Notes under the pieces: model-generated
The model's database searches: none
Told to the model about the DNA's origin: nothing
Seen by the model: only the letters and a program-made list of their open reading frames with translations
Translations under genes and position numbers: made by a program
NCBI GenBank assembly: GCA_027351145.1
Contig: DAIEIZ010000039.1
Coordinates: forward strand, 1-14,593
From: Candidatus Moraniibacteriota bacterium
Lineage (GTDB): Bacteria > Patescibacteriota > Minisyncoccia > Moranbacterales > UBA2206
Direction of reading: 5' to 3'
Length of the DNA stretch: 14,593 nucleotides
In this document: piece by piece, positions 14,195 to 14,593 of the stretch
How positions within the stretch are numbered: position 1 is the first letter of the stretch
Layout of the letters: each line of letters starts with the position of its first letter

Positions 14195-14593
14195 ATGAAA
14201 AAGAGTGTCGCGTTTTTTTTGGTGGTGGGTCTTTTTTTTCAATTGTTTTTTTCTGAAAAAGTAATCGCGGGTAGTGTTAGTGATGACAATTTGTTTGGGA
14301 AAAGGATTGAAATTGCCAATGAATGGCTGGGCAGTTTCAATAAAGAGTTTGATAAGATTAATGATTCAAAGCTTCAAGAGATTAAAGACTTTTTTTCCAA
14401 AAAAGTTGTTGTTGCCGCCCCGCGTTCTTGCGGGCTGGAAACACTATCTAGAAATAGAAATAAGGACGAGAATATAATTATCATTCCGATTCTAAAAAGT
14501 GATTGTACCTTGAATAAGAGTTGGAAGAATTTTTATGAATCAAAGACAGTCCTTGAGTTTTTTCTCAAGGAAAGGTTTTTATTTATTAATTCT
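14195..14593 (+). CDS. Secreted protein of unknown function (3' partial)
   Basis: A frame opening at ATG 14195 stays open for 133 codons to the window edge. It has a good ribosome binding site (AGGAG at 14184-14188, six bases upstream) and its own strong promoter. Residues 1-25 form a signal peptide: KKS, then the core AFFLVVGLFFQLFF, then VIA before GS as a likely signal-peptidase I site. No lipobox Cys is present. The mature part seen is polar with helical stretches (IANEWLGSFNKEFDKIND) and has two Cys, in RSCGLE and SDCTLN, which may pair outside. I recognise no family. Hidden in the same DNA is a shorter frame at 14274 that is only a shadow. Confidence 0.8.
   Translation, partial: MKKSVAFFLVVGLFFQLFFSEKVIAGSVSDDNLFGKRIEIANEWLGSFNKEFDKINDSKLQEIKDFFSKKVVVAAPRSCGLETLSRNRNKDENIIIIPILKSDCTLNKSWKNFYESKTVLEFFLKERFLFINS

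Overview
The window looks like a chromosomal segment from a member of the Candidate Phyla Radiation (Patescibacteria). This is an inference, not a proof. It rests on moderate to low GC, tightly packed genes all on the + strand, few Shine-Dalgarno sites, a short SMC protein, and secreted proteins with the Cys-rich modules often seen in these genomes. The code is standard: TAA and TAG end most genes, TGA ends the transposase, and no long gene has an internal TGA.

Layout. Positions 2-2570 hold the end of one gene and a complete 802-residue surface protein with Ig-like and Cys-rich parts. Positions 2648-2899 hold a small gene apparently broken by one in-frame TGA, followed by an intergenic region with hairpins and a terminator. 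An SMC-family ATPase (3133-5490) comes next; it lacks the usual hinge domain. A tRNA-Glu(CTC) with its own terminator lies at 5668-5780. After it comes an exonuclease X-like DEDDh nuclease. A promoter at 6605-6633 precedes a polyprenyl diphosphate synthase and a cis-prenyltransferase, which together would make the long prenyl carrier for cell-wall synthesis.

The next block is redox and carbon metabolism: thioredoxin, a REP-associated tyrosine transposase (RAYT) flanked by REP palindromes, thioredoxin reductase and malic enzyme. The RAYT unit sits between the thioredoxin and thioredoxin reductase genes. A YjbQ-family protein, a protein-isoaspartate methyltransferase (pcm) and the peptidoglycan endolytic transglycosylase mltG follow closely. 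The window ends in a new secreted protein that has a near-consensus promoter and a good ribosome binding site and runs off the end.

Most of the window is ordinary housekeeping DNA. The points most worth a second look are the hinge-less SMC with an acidic insertion in its C-terminal head lobe, the TGA-split small gene and the structured DNA after it, the RAYT/REP unit whose stop codon lies inside a REP hairpin, and a thioredoxin reductase without the usual NADPH-specificity motif.
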